NCBI RefSeq assembly: GCF_001542405.1
Contig: NZ_LNCD01000063.1
Coordinates: 1-64,000, forward strand
DNA length: 64,000 nucleotides
From: Rhizobium altiplani
GTDB taxonomy: Bacteria > Pseudomonadota > Alphaproteobacteria > Rhizobiales > Rhizobiaceae
Reading direction: 5' to 3'
Position 1 is the stretch's first letter. Each line of letters opens with the position of its first letter. Under the pieces are notes generated by a model that did no database searches, was not told the DNA's origin, and saw only the letters and a list, made by a program, of their open reading frames with translations. Made by a program: the position numbers and the translations under genes. Below are positions 43,478 through 53,744 of this stretch, piece after piece.

Positions 43478-44782
43478 TTGGACGAAACAAACTTGCAAAT
43501 CAGACCCCAATATTCAGCGCACGATGCGGAGGCAATGCAATATATTTTCACCTCGAACCCGAGCGAGGCCCCCATGTTTCTCATAAATTCGAATAGCGCC
43601 TACAAGTCTCCACTGGACCCACGGGACGCGGAAGCTCTTGGCCCGGTGGCTGCCGCGGAGGTCGAGAGGTTCCTGTCGCACCGCCAAAACAACGCGAAGA
43701 CGCCCTTGGTGTCCCTCGGCGGCCTTGCCCGCAAACTCGGGGTGTCGAGCATCCATATGAAGGACGAAGGCTTCCGGCTCGGCCTTGGCAGCTTCAAGGC
43801 GCTTGGCGGTGCCTACGCGGTGATGCGTCTTGTGCTCGAGGAGGCAAGCAAACGCCTTTCCAGGCAAGTCGATGTAACTGAACTTCGTTCACCGGAGGTC
43901 CTGGCCCTGGCAAAAACCATGACGGTTGCCTGTGCCACCGACGGCAACCACGGACGTTCCGTGGCCCAGGGGGCGCAGACCGTCGGCGCACGTGCCGTGA
44001 TTTTCGTTCACTCGGGCGTCAGCGACCAACGGGTGGCGGCTATCGCAGGATTTGGCGCCGACGTGCGCCGCGTCGAGGGAACCTACGACGACTCTGTCAG
44101 GGAAGCATCCAGGGTTGCGATCGAGCGTGGCTGGACAATCGTGTCGGATACGTCATGGCCTGGCTATGAGCGCATTCCAAGCCTTGTAATGCAGGGCTAC
44201 ACCGCGATATTCCGCGAGGCGCTCCGGGAGTTGCAGGATCCACCGACCCATGTTTTCGTTCAGTCAGGGGTTGGCGGCATCGCTGCTGCAGCAGCCGGCC
44301 ATCTCGCGCTTGTCATGGGGGACACACGCCCGATCTTCACAGTTGTTGATCCCGAACGTGCAGCATGCATTGTCGAGAGCGCCAGGGCCGGGCATCCGGT
44401 GACGGTCGACCACGGTGAGCCGACAATCATGGCCATGCTCGAATGCTACCAGCCGTCCCTGGTAGCCTGGCGCATCCTCTCGCGTGTGGCAGACGCGTTC
44501 ATGACCGTAGACGAACAGGACGCAGTCACCGTCATGAAGAGGCTGGCCCATCCGGTCGGGGGAGACCCCGCCGTCGTGGCGGGCGAAAGCGGTGGCGTTG
44601 GCCTGGCGGGATTGATCAGGGCCATCGGTGATCGGCATATCAAGGCTCATTTGCGGCTTGGAGATCAATCGCGCGTCCTTGTGATCAACACCGAAGGAGC
44701 GACCGATCCGCTCAAGTATGAGGCGATTGTCGGGGAAGCACCCGGATCAGTTTTGTCGAGAAACGCAGGGGCGGCGGCATGA
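43478..44782 (+). CDS. dpaL: Diaminopropionate ammonia-lyase
   Basis: Up to 434-aa PLP enzyme of the tryptophan-synthase-beta fold, cleaving 2,3-diaminopropionate to pyruvate and ammonia. The PLP lysine is in FRLGLGSFKALGGAYAVMRL; CATDGNHGRSVAQGAQ, SDTSWPGYERIPSLVMQGY and SGVGGIAAAAAGHL are DpaL-specific blocks. The frame opens at 43478, but better starts may be 43535 (GGAGG nearby) or 43574. Its stop overlaps the next gene (44779-44782). Confidence 0.9.
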   Translation: MDETNLQIRPQYSAHDAEAMQYIFTSNPSEAPMFLINSNSAYKSPLDPRDAEALGPVAAAEVERFLSHRQNNAKTPLVSLGGLARKLGVSSIHMKDEGFRLGLGSFKALGGAYAVMRLVLEEASKRLSRQVDVTELRSPEVLALAKTMTVACATDGNHGRSVAQGAQTVGARAVIFVHSGVSDQRVAAIAGFGADVRRVEGTYDDSVREASRVAIERGWTIVSDTSWPGYERIPSLVMQGYTAIFREALRELQDPPTHVFVQSGVGGIAAAAAGHLALVMGDTRPIFTVVDPERAACIVESARAGHPVTVDHGEPTIMAMLECYQPSLVAWRILSRVADAFMTVDEQDAVTVMKRLAHPVGGDPAVVAGESGGVGLAGLIRAIGDRHIKAHLRLGDQSRVLVINTEGATDPLKYEAIVGEAPGSVLSRNAGAAA

Positions 44783-46023
44783 CTGGATCATCGGTAAACG
44801 AGGAACGCTTGCTCGGACGTCTGCGTGAACTCGGCTCCATCGGCAGGGACAAGGATGGCCGCCTTGTCAGGCTTGCGGCGTCCGACGCGGACAAGGACGG
44901 CCGGGATCGCTTGATCGCCTGGATGCAGGAAGCCGGGCTCGATGTCGCAGTCGATCGCATCGGCAACATCTTCGGCATCTGGGCGCCGATACAGGCCGAC
45001 GATACAGCAAAACCGCTGATGCTGGGGTCTCATATCGATACTGTGATCAATGCAGGGGTGCTTGACGGCTGTTACGGTGTCCTTTCGGGACTGGAAGTCG
45101 TAGAAACTCTGAAATCAGAGGGCTTCAATCCAAGCCGACCTATCGCGATTGCTGCATTTACCAACGAAGAAGGCGTGCGCTATGCGCCTGACATGATGGG
45201 GTCGCTGGTCCATGTCGGCGGACTTGATGCCGATGAAGCGCTTGCCACCGTGGGCACCGATGGATCTGTCCTTGGCGAGGAGCTTGCCAGAATTGGCTAT
45301 GCCGGACCACATCAGCCCGGCTTCCTGCAACCGCACGCCTATATCGAACTCCACATTGAACAAGGGCCGATCCTCGAGCGCGAGGAGACCCCGGTGGGGG
45401 CCGTCGAGAACCTGCAGGGCATTTCCTGGCAGCGAGTAACCATCGAAGGAGATGCCAACCATGCCGGCACGACACCCATTTCCATGCGCCGCGATGCCGG
45501 CTTGGCAGCAGCGCGTGTCATCACCTTTCTGCGCGACCGGGCGACGGCCTCGAATACCCCTACCGTCGCCACAGTCGGGTGCATGGAGTTCGAGCCAAAC
45601 GCAATCAACGTGATCCCCTCGAAAGCGACATTCACGGTTGACCTGCGCGATCCCGATGAGGAGAAATTGTTGGCGGAAGAAGCTGCCTTGGCAACATACC
45701 TCGATACGATTGCAGACGATGAGCAGGTTACAATCACCACGAAATGTCTGGCAAGATTTCAGCCGGTGACTTTCGACAGCGGCATTGTGGCGGCGGTCGT
45801 GGAGGCTGCGACGGCCCGCGGATTGAAATCGAAAAGGATGACTTCCGGTGCAGGGCACGATGCTCAGATGATCGCCAGGATCGCACCCTCGGGGATGATT
45901 TTCGTACCCAGTATCGGCGGCATCAGCCATAATCCCAAGGAATTCACGCCCGACACCGATCTGGTGGCAGGAGCCAATGTGTTGCTTGACGTGGTCCGCA
46001 ATCTCACCGCACCGGAGAACTGA
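44779..46023 (+). CDS. M20-family Zn amidohydrolase (N-carbamoyl-amino-acid hydrolase/allantoate amidohydrolase type)
   Basis: 414-aa binuclear zinc hydrolase. Metal ligands lie in LGSHIDTVINAGVLDGCYGV (H, D), FTNEEGVR (E), YIELHIEQGPILE (H) and SGAGHDAQMIARI. This pattern is that of L-carbamoylase/allantoate or ureidoglycolate amidohydrolases; the exact substrate is open. It overlaps dpaL by 4 nt and precedes a second M20 gene by 4 nt, so all three are co-translated. Confidence 0.88.
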   Translation: MTGSSVNEERLLGRLRELGSIGRDKDGRLVRLAASDADKDGRDRLIAWMQEAGLDVAVDRIGNIFGIWAPIQADDTAKPLMLGSHIDTVINAGVLDGCYGVLSGLEVVETLKSEGFNPSRPIAIAAFTNEEGVRYAPDMMGSLVHVGGLDADEALATVGTDGSVLGEELARIGYAGPHQPGFLQPHAYIELHIEQGPILEREETPVGAVENLQGISWQRVTIEGDANHAGTTPISMRRDAGLAAARVITFLRDRATASNTPTVATVGCMEFEPNAINVIPSKATFTVDLRDPDEEKLLAEEAALATYLDTIADDEQVTITTKCLARFQPVTFDSGIVAAVVEAATARGLKSKRMTSGAGHDAQMIARIAPSGMIFVPSIGGISHNPKEFTPDTDLVAGANVLLDVVRNLTAPEN

Positions 46024-46027
46024 TCTG

Positions 46028-47182
46028 ATGACCGACATTGAGACGCTCCATGCCGAAATGAGTGAGTGGCGGCGACACCTCCATGCCAATCCAGAATTCG
46101 GTTTTGCGGAGCAAGCCACGGCTGCGTTTGTCGCCGACAAACTTAGAACATTTGGCCTCGATGAGGTCGCCGAAGGCGTCGGTGGTACCGGGGTTGTCGG
46201 AACCCTCAAGCGAGGGACCGGCAACCGCGCCATCGCCTTGCGAGCCGACATGGACGCCCTGCGCATCACCGAGCAGGGTGACATGCAACATAAATCCCGC
46301 AACTGTGGGCTCATGCACGCCTGTGGTCACGACGGTCACACCGCTATGCTCCTCGGAGCCGCGAAGATGCTTGCCGCAGAAGGCGGTTTCGACGGAACGG
46401 TCCGCTTCATTTTCCAGCCGGCCGAGGAATGGGGTAAAGGCGCACTCGCGATGATGTCCGATGGTCTTTTCGAGAAATATCCGTTTGATGAAATCTATGG
46501 CATCCACAATATGCCGGGTCTTCCTGTTGGTTATTTCGAGACAAAACCCGAAGAATTCATGTCGGCGGAGGACAATTTCGAGATCACGCTCAAGGGCGTC
46601 GGGGGACACGCCGCCCGACCGCACTGGGGCAGCGAAGTCCTGGTCGCCGCCTGCGCCATCGTCACCAATCTGCAGACGATCGTCGCGCGCCGCATCGACC
46701 CGGCCGACATCGGCGTCGTATCCGTCACTGAGCTCATCACCGACGGTACCAGGAATGCCCTGCCCGGCATGGCACGCATTCTCGGTGATGCCCGCAGCTT
46801 CCGCAGGGAGATCAGCGAGCGCATCGAGCAGCAGATGCGGATTATCGCGCAAGGCACTGCGCTTGCCTATAATGTCGAGGCCGATGTCCGTTACACGCGT
46901 GAATTCGTTCCACTCATGAACGACACCGCCTTGGCTGACGAAGCCATGGCCGTGGCGGTGGAATTATATGGCGCGTCGAATGCAAGGGTCGCATCAAAAC
47001 CGATGACGGGATCAGAAGATTTCGCACAGTTCCTCAGCCGGGTGCCTGGGTGCTTCGTCTTCCTCGGCAATGGCGAGACATCGGCTCCTCTCCACAATCC
47101 GAATTATGACTTCAATGACAACGGCCTTGTCCATGGCATGCGATTTCATGTGGCAATAACGCGTCGACGCCTGGCAAATTGA
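46028..47182 (+). CDS. M20D aminoacylase/amidohydrolase
   Basis: 384-aa metallo-aminoacylase of the hippurate hydrolase/IAA-amino-acid hydrolase group. Motifs: LRADMDALRITEQ, LMHACGHDGHTAMLLGAAKM, FQPAEEWGKGAL, GGHAARPHWGSE and TGSEDFAQFLSRVPG. It probably releases an acyl group from an N-acyl amino acid. ATG 46028, 4 nt after the previous stop. Together with dpaL this suggests degradation of an acylated or carbamoylated diamino acid. Confidence 0.88.
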   Translation: MTDIETLHAEMSEWRRHLHANPEFGFAEQATAAFVADKLRTFGLDEVAEGVGGTGVVGTLKRGTGNRAIALRADMDALRITEQGDMQHKSRNCGLMHACGHDGHTAMLLGAAKMLAAEGGFDGTVRFIFQPAEEWGKGALAMMSDGLFEKYPFDEIYGIHNMPGLPVGYFETKPEEFMSAEDNFEITLKGVGGHAARPHWGSEVLVAACAIVTNLQTIVARRIDPADIGVVSVTELITDGTRNALPGMARILGDARSFRREISERIEQQMRIIAQGTALAYNVEADVRYTREFVPLMNDTALADEAMAVAVELYGASNARVASKPMTGSEDFAQFLSRVPGCFVFLGNGETSAPLHNPNYDFNDNGLVHGMRFHVAITRRRLAN

Positions 47183-47463
47183 CCAAAGCGACGGCAGTTG
47201 CAGGCAAATTTTCGCCATCCAGGATCTAGCGCCTTGCCACACTAGACGATCATCGCAACGTGCGACGAAGTGACGTTGGCCCGCTGGTCTTTCCGAGCCC
47301 AACACGGGCGACCTCAATCCCAAAAATCGAGCCAAATGCCCTGCGGTCGTTCTCTGCCTGGACCGAGAAAGGATCGGTGAAAAGTGCGCTTTGCGCCATG
47401 TGCGAGGAACGATGAACCCAGCGCGCAATTTCTAGCCCGTTCAAGTCGGCTCGCTTCCCTTTC

Positions 47464-48618
47464 TCACCAATTCGTCACCGAGCCATCCCGGCGTTTCAGA
47501 TGAGGCGCCTCCCAGAATTCAAAACTCTGCCTGGCAATCAACTCCTCGTTCACTTCGACCCCGAGGCCTGGCGCATCGGAAACTGGATAGCAGGCAGCCT
47601 CAAGCCGTGGCTGGACCGGAAAGAAGTCAGAATTGTCAAAGCCCAGATGCGTCTCCGCGGGGCTCGCCCGCGTTTCCAACCAGGCAAAATTCGCAACAGC
47701 GGCGCAGAAGTGGATCGTGGCAGCCGTGCAAACCGGGCCGAGTGGATTGTGCGGCATCATGTCGACATAGTGAGCCTCGCTCCAGCCGGCGACCTTCATC
47801 GATTCAGTCAGACCGCCGACATTACAGACATCAAGGCGATTGAACTGGTGAATGTCGCGCTCGATGAAGGGCAGGAACTGCCACTTCGACGAGAACTCCT
47901 CGCCGATCGCAAACGGAACATCGGTCATTCGACGCAGCGCCTCGTAGGCGCCCGGTGTTTCGTCGCGGATCGGCTCCTCGAGGAAGTCGAGTGTGCCCTT
48001 CGGCATCTTCTGGCAGAAGCTTGCCGCTTCAGCGACCGTCAGGCGGTGGTGATAGTCGATGCCCAGCACGATTTCCTCGCCCAGTGTTTCCCGAGCTTTG
48101 ACGCACCATTTCGCTGTCATCGCGATATGTTCGCGGGGCTCGTAAATCTCCTTGTGCTCGTGACCCGAGGGTGAAAGTCGCATGGCCCTCCATCCATGCT
48201 CGACCAGCATCTGTGCCTGCTCGATCATCGCTGGCCCCGGCTCCGCGAAGGTCGTCGCAAAGGTCGGTATCCGGTCGCGCTGCTTGCCGCCGAGCAACTC
48301 GTAGACGGGCACGCCAAGCGCTTTGCCCTTGATGTCGTGGAGCGCGATGTCGATCGCCGAGATCGCGGCCTGCAATACGCGACCGCCCTCGAAATACTGG
48401 CTGCGATACATCTCCTGCCAGAGCGCTCCGATCTTGAACGGGTCGCGGCCACGCAAGAATTCCGCATAATGTTCCAGCGCACCGACGACCGCCTTCTCGC
48501 GGCCCGAGAGTCCACTTTCGCCCCAGCCGAAAATCCCGTCATCGGTCTCGACCTTCACCAGAAGCTGGTTGCGAATGCCAACCTTGACGGCGTAGCTCTT
48601 GATTGCTGTGATCTTCAT
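47464..48618 (-). CDS. Galactonate dehydratase-like enolase-superfamily enzyme
   Basis: 384-aa mandelate-racemase-group dehydratase. Mg ligands: LGIDYHHRLTVAEA (D), TLDFLEEPIRDETP (E), PFAIGEEFSSKW (E); base His in MMPHNPLGPVCTAAT. The pattern is close to D-galactonate dehydratase (DgoD). It lies 13 nt after the mannonate dehydratase gene at the end of a peptide-type transporter operon. Substrate may be another sugar acid. Confidence 0.85.
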   Translation of the reverse strand: MKITAIKSYAVKVGIRNQLLVKVETDDGIFGWGESGLSGREKAVVGALEHYAEFLRGRDPFKIGALWQEMYRSQYFEGGRVLQAAISAIDIALHDIKGKALGVPVYELLGGKQRDRIPTFATTFAEPGPAMIEQAQMLVEHGWRAMRLSPSGHEHKEIYEPREHIAMTAKWCVKARETLGEEIVLGIDYHHRLTVAEAASFCQKMPKGTLDFLEEPIRDETPGAYEALRRMTDVPFAIGEEFSSKWQFLPFIERDIHQFNRLDVCNVGGLTESMKVAGWSEAHYVDMMPHNPLGPVCTAATIHFCAAVANFAWLETRASPAETHLGFDNSDFFPVQPRLEAACYPVSDAPGLGVEVNEELIARQSFEFWEAPHLKRRDGSVTNW

Positions 48619-48631
48619 GTCCGTTCTCCGG

Positions 48632-49840
48632 TTACCAGTGCCAGAGCGTGCCGTCTTCGAGACGGTTCACAGGCAGATAGGCGCGCTGATATGGATATTT
48701 CTCGGCAAGCTTTTCATCGATATCGACACCGTGGCCGATCGCATCGCCCGGATGGAGATAACCGTCATCCAGGCTCCAGGCACTCGGGAACACCTCAAGG
48801 ATTTCCGGCAGGTAGCCCGAATATTCCTGGATGCCGAAATTCGGCACCCAGAGGTCGAGATGCAGGTTGGCGCCGAGGCAGATCGGCGACATGTCCATTG
48901 CGCCGTGGCAGGCAGTGCGGACATTGTAGACGCTGGCGAAATCCATGATGCGCCTTTGGGCGGTCACACCGCCGGCATGTACCGTGGTCGTCCTGATGTA
49001 GTCGATCAGCTGCTCTTCCATCAACAGCCGCGCGTCCCAGATGGTGTTGAAGACTTCCCCCACGGCGAGCGGTGTCGTGGTGTGTTTGCGGATCAGACGG
49101 AAGCCCTCCTGATACTCGGCCGCCACCGTGTCTTCCAACCAGAAGAGCCGTGCAAATTCGAGATCTTTACCCAACCGCGCTGCTTCGATCGGCGTGAGGC
49201 GGTGGTGGCTGTCATGCAGGAGCTCAATGTCCCAGCCATGCGCCTCGCGGACCGCCTTGAAGAGTTCGGGAACATAGCGCAGATATTTCGACGTGGACCA
49301 TGTTTCCTCGTGAGGAATGGCATCGTCTGCAGCGTTGTTGGTGACCGACTTCTTGCCGGTGCCATAGACGTCAGGCAGACCGGGAATGCCGACCTGAACG
49401 CGGATCGCCTTGTAGCCCTGCTTAATTCGCTTGCCGACCGCTTCGACCGCTTCGGCAATATCAGTGCCCTGCGCGTGTGTGTAGCACAGCACCTTCTCGC
49501 GACTGGCGCCGCCCAGCAGCTGGTAAAGCGGCATGTTGGCGGCTTTCGCCTTGATGTCCCAAAGTGCGGTATCGATACCGGCGATCGCCGCCATCGTCAC
49601 AGGACCGCGGCGCCAATAGGCTCCCTTGTAGAAATACTGCCAGATATCCTCGATGCGGCTTGGATCGCGGCCGATGAGTAATGGTGCAAGATGATCCTGA
49701 AGATAGGCTACGACGGCCTTTTCACGACCGTTCAGGGTTGCGTCGCCGACCCCTGTCAGGCCCTCGTCGGTGAAGATCTTGACGGTGACGAAATTGCGCC
49801 CGGGCGAGCAGACAATGATTTTGACGTCGGTAATTTTCAT
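48632..49840 (-). CDS. manD: D-mannonate dehydratase (ManD/RspA type)
   Basis: 402-aa enolase-superfamily dehydratase removing water from D-mannonate. Characteristic blocks: [58 protein letters not shown] (Mg ligand and His), [29 protein letters not shown]. Length equals ManD. It directly follows the transporter ATPase (3-nt gap), tying sugar-acid use to the transporter. Confidence 0.92.
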   Translation of the reverse strand: MKITDVKIIVCSPGRNFVTVKIFTDEGLTGVGDATLNGREKAVVAYLQDHLAPLLIGRDPSRIEDIWQYFYKGAYWRRGPVTMAAIAGIDTALWDIKAKAANMPLYQLLGGASREKVLCYTHAQGTDIAEAVEAVGKRIKQGYKAIRVQVGIPGLPDVYGTGKKSVTNNAADDAIPHEETWSTSKYLRYVPELFKAVREAHGWDIELLHDSHHRLTPIEAARLGKDLEFARLFWLEDTVAAEYQEGFRLIRKHTTTPLAVGEVFNTIWDARLLMEEQLIDYIRTTTVHAGGVTAQRRIMDFASVYNVRTACHGAMDMSPICLGANLHLDLWVPNFGIQEYSGYLPEILEVFPSAWSLDDGYLHPGDAIGHGVDIDEKLAEKYPYQRAYLPVNRLEDGTLWHW

Positions 49841-49843
49841 GAC

Positions 49844-51544
49844 TTATCCGTTGGCTGAAACTGTACGTGCGGGGTCGTAGCGGAACCGGTTGTGAATGCG
49901 CCGGTTGCGCGGGTCGGGATGAGGAATGGCGGAGAGCAGCGCGCGGGTGTAGTCATGCGCCGGATTGTTGACGACCTGATCGGTCTCGCCCGCCTCGACG
50001 ATCTTGCCGCGATACATCACAGCAACGCGGTCGCACATGTAGCGGATAACCGATATATCGTGCGAGATGAAGACGTAGGAGAGACCGAGCTCGTCCTGCA
50101 ACTTCATCATGAGGTCAAGCATTTGTGAGCGCAACGACACATCGAGTGCCGAGGTTGCCTCATCGGCAACGATCAGCCGCGGCTTGAGCGCAATTGCCCG
50201 CGCAATACCGATACGCTGTCGCTGACCGCCGGAAAAAGCATGCGGGTAGCGTTCACGCCAAGCCGGTTCGAGGCCGACCTGCTGCATGAGTTCCGAGACC
50301 CGATCATCGAGGGATCTGCCCTTCACGCCAGCGAGCTTCAACGGCTCGGCAATGATCTGGCCGACCGTCTTGCGTGGGCTTAGCGAACCGACCGGATCCT
50401 GGAAGATCATCCGGATATCGTGGCGAACATCCTTCAATGTCGTTTTGTCGGCCGAGCAAAGATCGACCGTGCTGCCGTCAGCGCGGCGGTAATTCATAGC
50501 GCCGGCTTGCGGATCGTAAATGCGCAGCAAGCAACGTCCCATTGTCGTCTTGCCCGAGCCGGATTCACCGACGATGCCGAGGGTTTCACCGGCACGAACG
50601 ATCAGCGACACGTCGTCCACTGCCTTCAGGCCGGATGGGAAAGTCAGCGAGAGGTTCTTGACCGCGAGTAGCGGTGGCGCGCCAACGGGGATTTCGGATC
50701 GTGTCAGCCGAACTTCCGCCTTCTTCTCCAACTTGACGACCGAACCGATCAGGCGGCGCGTATAGTCGTCCTTTGGAGCGTGGAAAATCTGCTCCACGGA
50801 GCCACGCTCCATCACCTTGCCCCGATACATCACCAAGACTTCGTCGGCGATTTCGGCAACGACACCCATGTCGTGGGTAATGAAGAGCACGGCCATGCCG
50901 TGGCTGTGCTGCAGCCGTTTGATCAGATCGAGAATTTCGGCCTGGGTCGTGACGTCCAGTGCTGTCGTCGGCTCATCGGCGATCAGAACCTGGGGATTGC
51001 AGGCGAGCGCCATGGCGATCATGACCCGCTGGCGCATGCCTCCGGAGAATTCGAAAGTGTAGCGGTCGATTGCGGTTTCAGGGCGCGGTATTTCGACCTG
51101 GCGAAGCAGCTCGAGAACGCGGTCGCGCTGCGCCTTGCCGCGAATGCCGAAATGAATGCGCAGCGCTTCGCCGATCTGCGCGCCGATACGATGGACGGGC
51201 GACAGTGAACTCATCGGCTCCTGGAAAATCATGGCGATCTCCTTGCCGCGAACGCCGCGAATTTCCTTGCCGCGCGGGTCGAGCTTGGCGAGATCGACCG
51301 ATGAGCCGTCTCCCCGCGTCAATACGATCGAACCATCCTCGATACGACCGGGTTTATCGACGATCTGCAGGATGGAGCGCGCCGTAACCGACTTCCCGGA
51401 TCCGGATTCGCCGACAACACAGAGTGTCTTTCCGCGCTTCAGCTCGAAGGACACGTCGTCGACCGCTTTGAACAGACCCGTGCGCGTCGGGAAGTAGGTT
51501 TTCAGGTTATCGACCTTGAGGAGTGTATCGTTGTTCATGGTCAT
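49844..51544 (-). CDS. Oligopeptide-type ABC ATPase, fused DppD-DppF
   Basis: 566-aa protein with two complete ATPase domains. First: [16 protein letters not shown], signature [30 protein letters not shown]. Second: [17 protein letters not shown], signature [33 protein letters not shown]; each is followed by the oligo_HPN-type tail ([33 protein letters not shown]). Start overlaps the permease stop by 4 nt. Confidence 0.93.
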   Translation of the reverse strand: MTMNNDTLLKVDNLKTYFPTRTGLFKAVDDVSFELKRGKTLCVVGESGSGKSVTARSILQIVDKPGRIEDGSIVLTRGDGSSVDLAKLDPRGKEIRGVRGKEIAMIFQEPMSSLSPVHRIGAQIGEALRIHFGIRGKAQRDRVLELLRQVEIPRPETAIDRYTFEFSGGMRQRVMIAMALACNPQVLIADEPTTALDVTTQAEILDLIKRLQHSHGMAVLFITHDMGVVAEIADEVLVMYRGKVMERGSVEQIFHAPKDDYTRRLIGSVVKLEKKAEVRLTRSEIPVGAPPLLAVKNLSLTFPSGLKAVDDVSLIVRAGETLGIVGESGSGKTTMGRCLLRIYDPQAGAMNYRRADGSTVDLCSADKTTLKDVRHDIRMIFQDPVGSLSPRKTVGQIIAEPLKLAGVKGRSLDDRVSELMQQVGLEPAWRERYPHAFSGGQRQRIGIARAIALKPRLIVADEATSALDVSLRSQMLDLMMKLQDELGLSYVFISHDISVIRYMCDRVAVMYRGKIVEAGETDQVVNNPAHDYTRALLSAIPHPDPRNRRIHNRFRYDPARTVSANG

Positions 51545-52695
51545 GACACCGACTCGTAGGGATCTGCGGCATCGCGGAGGCCGTCGCCGAGGAAGTTGAG
51601 GGAAAGCACCGAGATGACAATTGCGGCAGCCGGCGTGAACAGGAGCCAGGGCGCTTGAGCGACCGCGCGGATGTTCTGCGCCTCCTGAAGGAGCACGCCC
51701 CAGGAAATGATCGGCGGCTGTAGACCGACGCCGAGGAACGAGAGTGCGGTTTCAGCCAGGATCATCGAGGGGATCGCCAGCGTCAGTGTGGCGATGATGT
51801 GGCTCATGAAGGACGGCACCAGATGGTGGAAGATGATGCCGAGCTCGCTCATGCCGTCGAGACGTGCGGCAATCACGAAGTCCTCATTGCGCAGAGAGAG
51901 AAACTTGCCACGCACCTCCCGCGCCAGGCTCGTCCAGCCAATCAGTGAAACGATCAGGGTGATGACGAAATACGTCCTGAGCGGTGGCCAGCCAACGGGG
52001 ATTGCTGCCGCCAGCCCCATCCATAGCGGGATCGTCGGGATCGAGCGCAAAAGCTCGATGAAACGCTGGATGGCGATATCGGCCCAGCCCCCGAAAAATC
52101 CGGATATGCCGCCGATCGTGACGCCAAGGATGAGACTCATGAAGACCCCGACAAGGCCGATCGAGAGGGAGATCTTGGCACCGTGGACCACGCGCGAGAA
52201 GATGTCTCGTCCGAGGCGATCTGCGCCAAAGATGTACATGCTGTCTCCCGGCATCGGGTTGGTGAGGCCAAAGAGCTTGGTCCTCATAGGGATGAAGCCA
52301 AGAAGAGTGTATGGTTGCGCCGCAGGTACGAAAAAGCCGACCGGGATCGGCTTGGCAGGATCCGGGGTGAACTCACGCCGCATGGATTCTGTGTTCAGCG
52401 TCATCTTCAGCTGATTGACGTGCGGGCGCAAGGAGCCGTCCAGCAGAAGCGATATGCCCTGTGGAGGGGCGTAGGTGAAACGCGCATTGGTCGCGTTGGG
52501 ATCGAACGGTGCGATGAAATCCGCGAAGGCAGCGACGAGATACATGAACACGATGACGACAAGGCTTGCCAGCGCGATCTTGTGCTTCTTGAATTTTAGC
52601 CAGAAGAGCCGCCATTGGCCGGCAACGGCAATATCACTGCGGTGAAGGTCGATCGATGTGCCGGTCTCCGGCGGGAGGTGAGTGATGTCTGTCAT
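51541..52695 (-). CDS. ABC permease, DppC/OppC type
   Basis: 384-aa membrane protein with an N-terminal segment (KIALASLVVIVFMYLVAAFA), a long periplasmic insert, and a binding-protein-dependent permease core including the EAA region (AREVRGKFLSLRNEDFVIAA, RLDGMSELGIIFHHLVPSFM). C-terminal LFLGDGLRDAADP is standard for OppC. ATG overlaps the OppB-type stop. Confidence 0.92.
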   Translation of the reverse strand: MTDITHLPPETGTSIDLHRSDIAVAGQWRLFWLKFKKHKIALASLVVIVFMYLVAAFADFIAPFDPNATNARFTYAPPQGISLLLDGSLRPHVNQLKMTLNTESMRREFTPDPAKPIPVGFFVPAAQPYTLLGFIPMRTKLFGLTNPMPGDSMYIFGADRLGRDIFSRVVHGAKISLSIGLVGVFMSLILGVTIGGISGFFGGWADIAIQRFIELLRSIPTIPLWMGLAAAIPVGWPPLRTYFVITLIVSLIGWTSLAREVRGKFLSLRNEDFVIAARLDGMSELGIIFHHLVPSFMSHIIATLTLAIPSMILAETALSFLGVGLQPPIISWGVLLQEAQNIRAVAQAPWLLFTPAAAIVISVLSLNFLGDGLRDAADPYESVS

Positions 52696-53678
52696 TGGAA
52701 CCGGATCCGCGGGTCAGTGATGGCGAGCAGGATGTCGGAAATCAGCGTGCCGATAATGGTAAGCACCGAAATCAACAGGATGAGCGAGCCAGCGAGATAC
52801 ATGTCTTGTGCAAGCAAGGCGCGCAGCAACAGCGGTCCCGTCGTCGGCAAGCTCATGACAACCGAGACAATGATCTCACCCGAAATAACGGCGGGCAGGA
52901 TCCAGCCGAGCGTCGAGATCAGCGGATTGAGTGCAAGGCGCACCGGGTAGCGAATGAGAAGCTCGAATTCGGACATGCCCTTGGCGCGGGCGGTCGTCAC
53001 ATAGGGTTTGGACAATTCGTCGAGCAGGTTGGCGCGCATGATGCGAACGAGCGCTGCAAGCGAGCCGAGGCCGATGACGAGCACGGGCAGCCAGACGTGT
53101 TTGGCAAAGTCGCCAAGCTTGGCAAAACTCCAGGCCGCGTCGACGAAAGCGGGCGAAAACAGGCCGCCGACACTTTGGCCGAAATAGGCCGACATGACGT
53201 ACATCGCCGAAAGCGCCATCAGGAAGTCAGGCACGGCGAGAAAGAAGAAGGCAAGGAAGGTCGCTGAATAGTCGGAGATCGAATACTGGCGCACGGCCGA
53301 CAGGATGCCGATCGGAATGGCGATCGCCCATACGAAGCAAAGCGTCAGGAAGGACAGGAGGAGCGAGAAGCCAAGGCGGCCCCAGATCAATTCGGTAACC
53401 GGCTTGCCGAGTTCGAATGAAATCCCGAAATCGCCATGCATGAGGATCCCGGCCATCCATTTGTAATATTGGAAATACATCGGTTGATCGAGACCGTAGC
53501 GCTCGCGCATGGCGGCAACCGTGCCCTCTTCGACCGCCCCACCCTGGCTTGCCCAGTCGGCCATCAGAGTCGTGAGATAATCACCAGGCGGGAGTTGGAT
53601 GATGATGAAGGCTATGATGGAAACGGCAAGGAGTGTCGGTATCGCGAACACCAGCCGTTTGGCGATATAACGGAGCAT
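52692..53678 (-). CDS. ABC permease, DppB/OppB type
   Basis: 328-aa membrane permease. Starts MLRYIAKRLVFAIPTLLAVS; EAA loop LLDELSKPYVTTARAKGMSE; about six hydrophobic segments. Second gene of the operon, 66 bp after the binding-protein gene. Confidence 0.92.
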   Translation of the reverse strand: MLRYIAKRLVFAIPTLLAVSIIAFIIIQLPPGDYLTTLMADWASQGGAVEEGTVAAMRERYGLDQPMYFQYYKWMAGILMHGDFGISFELGKPVTELIWGRLGFSLLLSFLTLCFVWAIAIPIGILSAVRQYSISDYSATFLAFFFLAVPDFLMALSAMYVMSAYFGQSVGGLFSPAFVDAAWSFAKLGDFAKHVWLPVLVIGLGSLAALVRIMRANLLDELSKPYVTTARAKGMSEFELLIRYPVRLALNPLISTLGWILPAVISGEIIVSVVMSLPTTGPLLLRALLAQDMYLAGSLILLISVLTIIGTLISDILLAITDPRIRFQ

Positions 53679-53744
53679 GATTTCTGACCGCTCGATAGGA
53701 TCGAAGGGCGGACCGGGGGAAGTTTCCCGCCGGCCCGGAGGAGT

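Noticed and set aside
48599..49681. 360-codon plus-strand frame
   Set aside because: Complete overlap with mannonate dehydratase on the other strand, which has all catalytic motifs.
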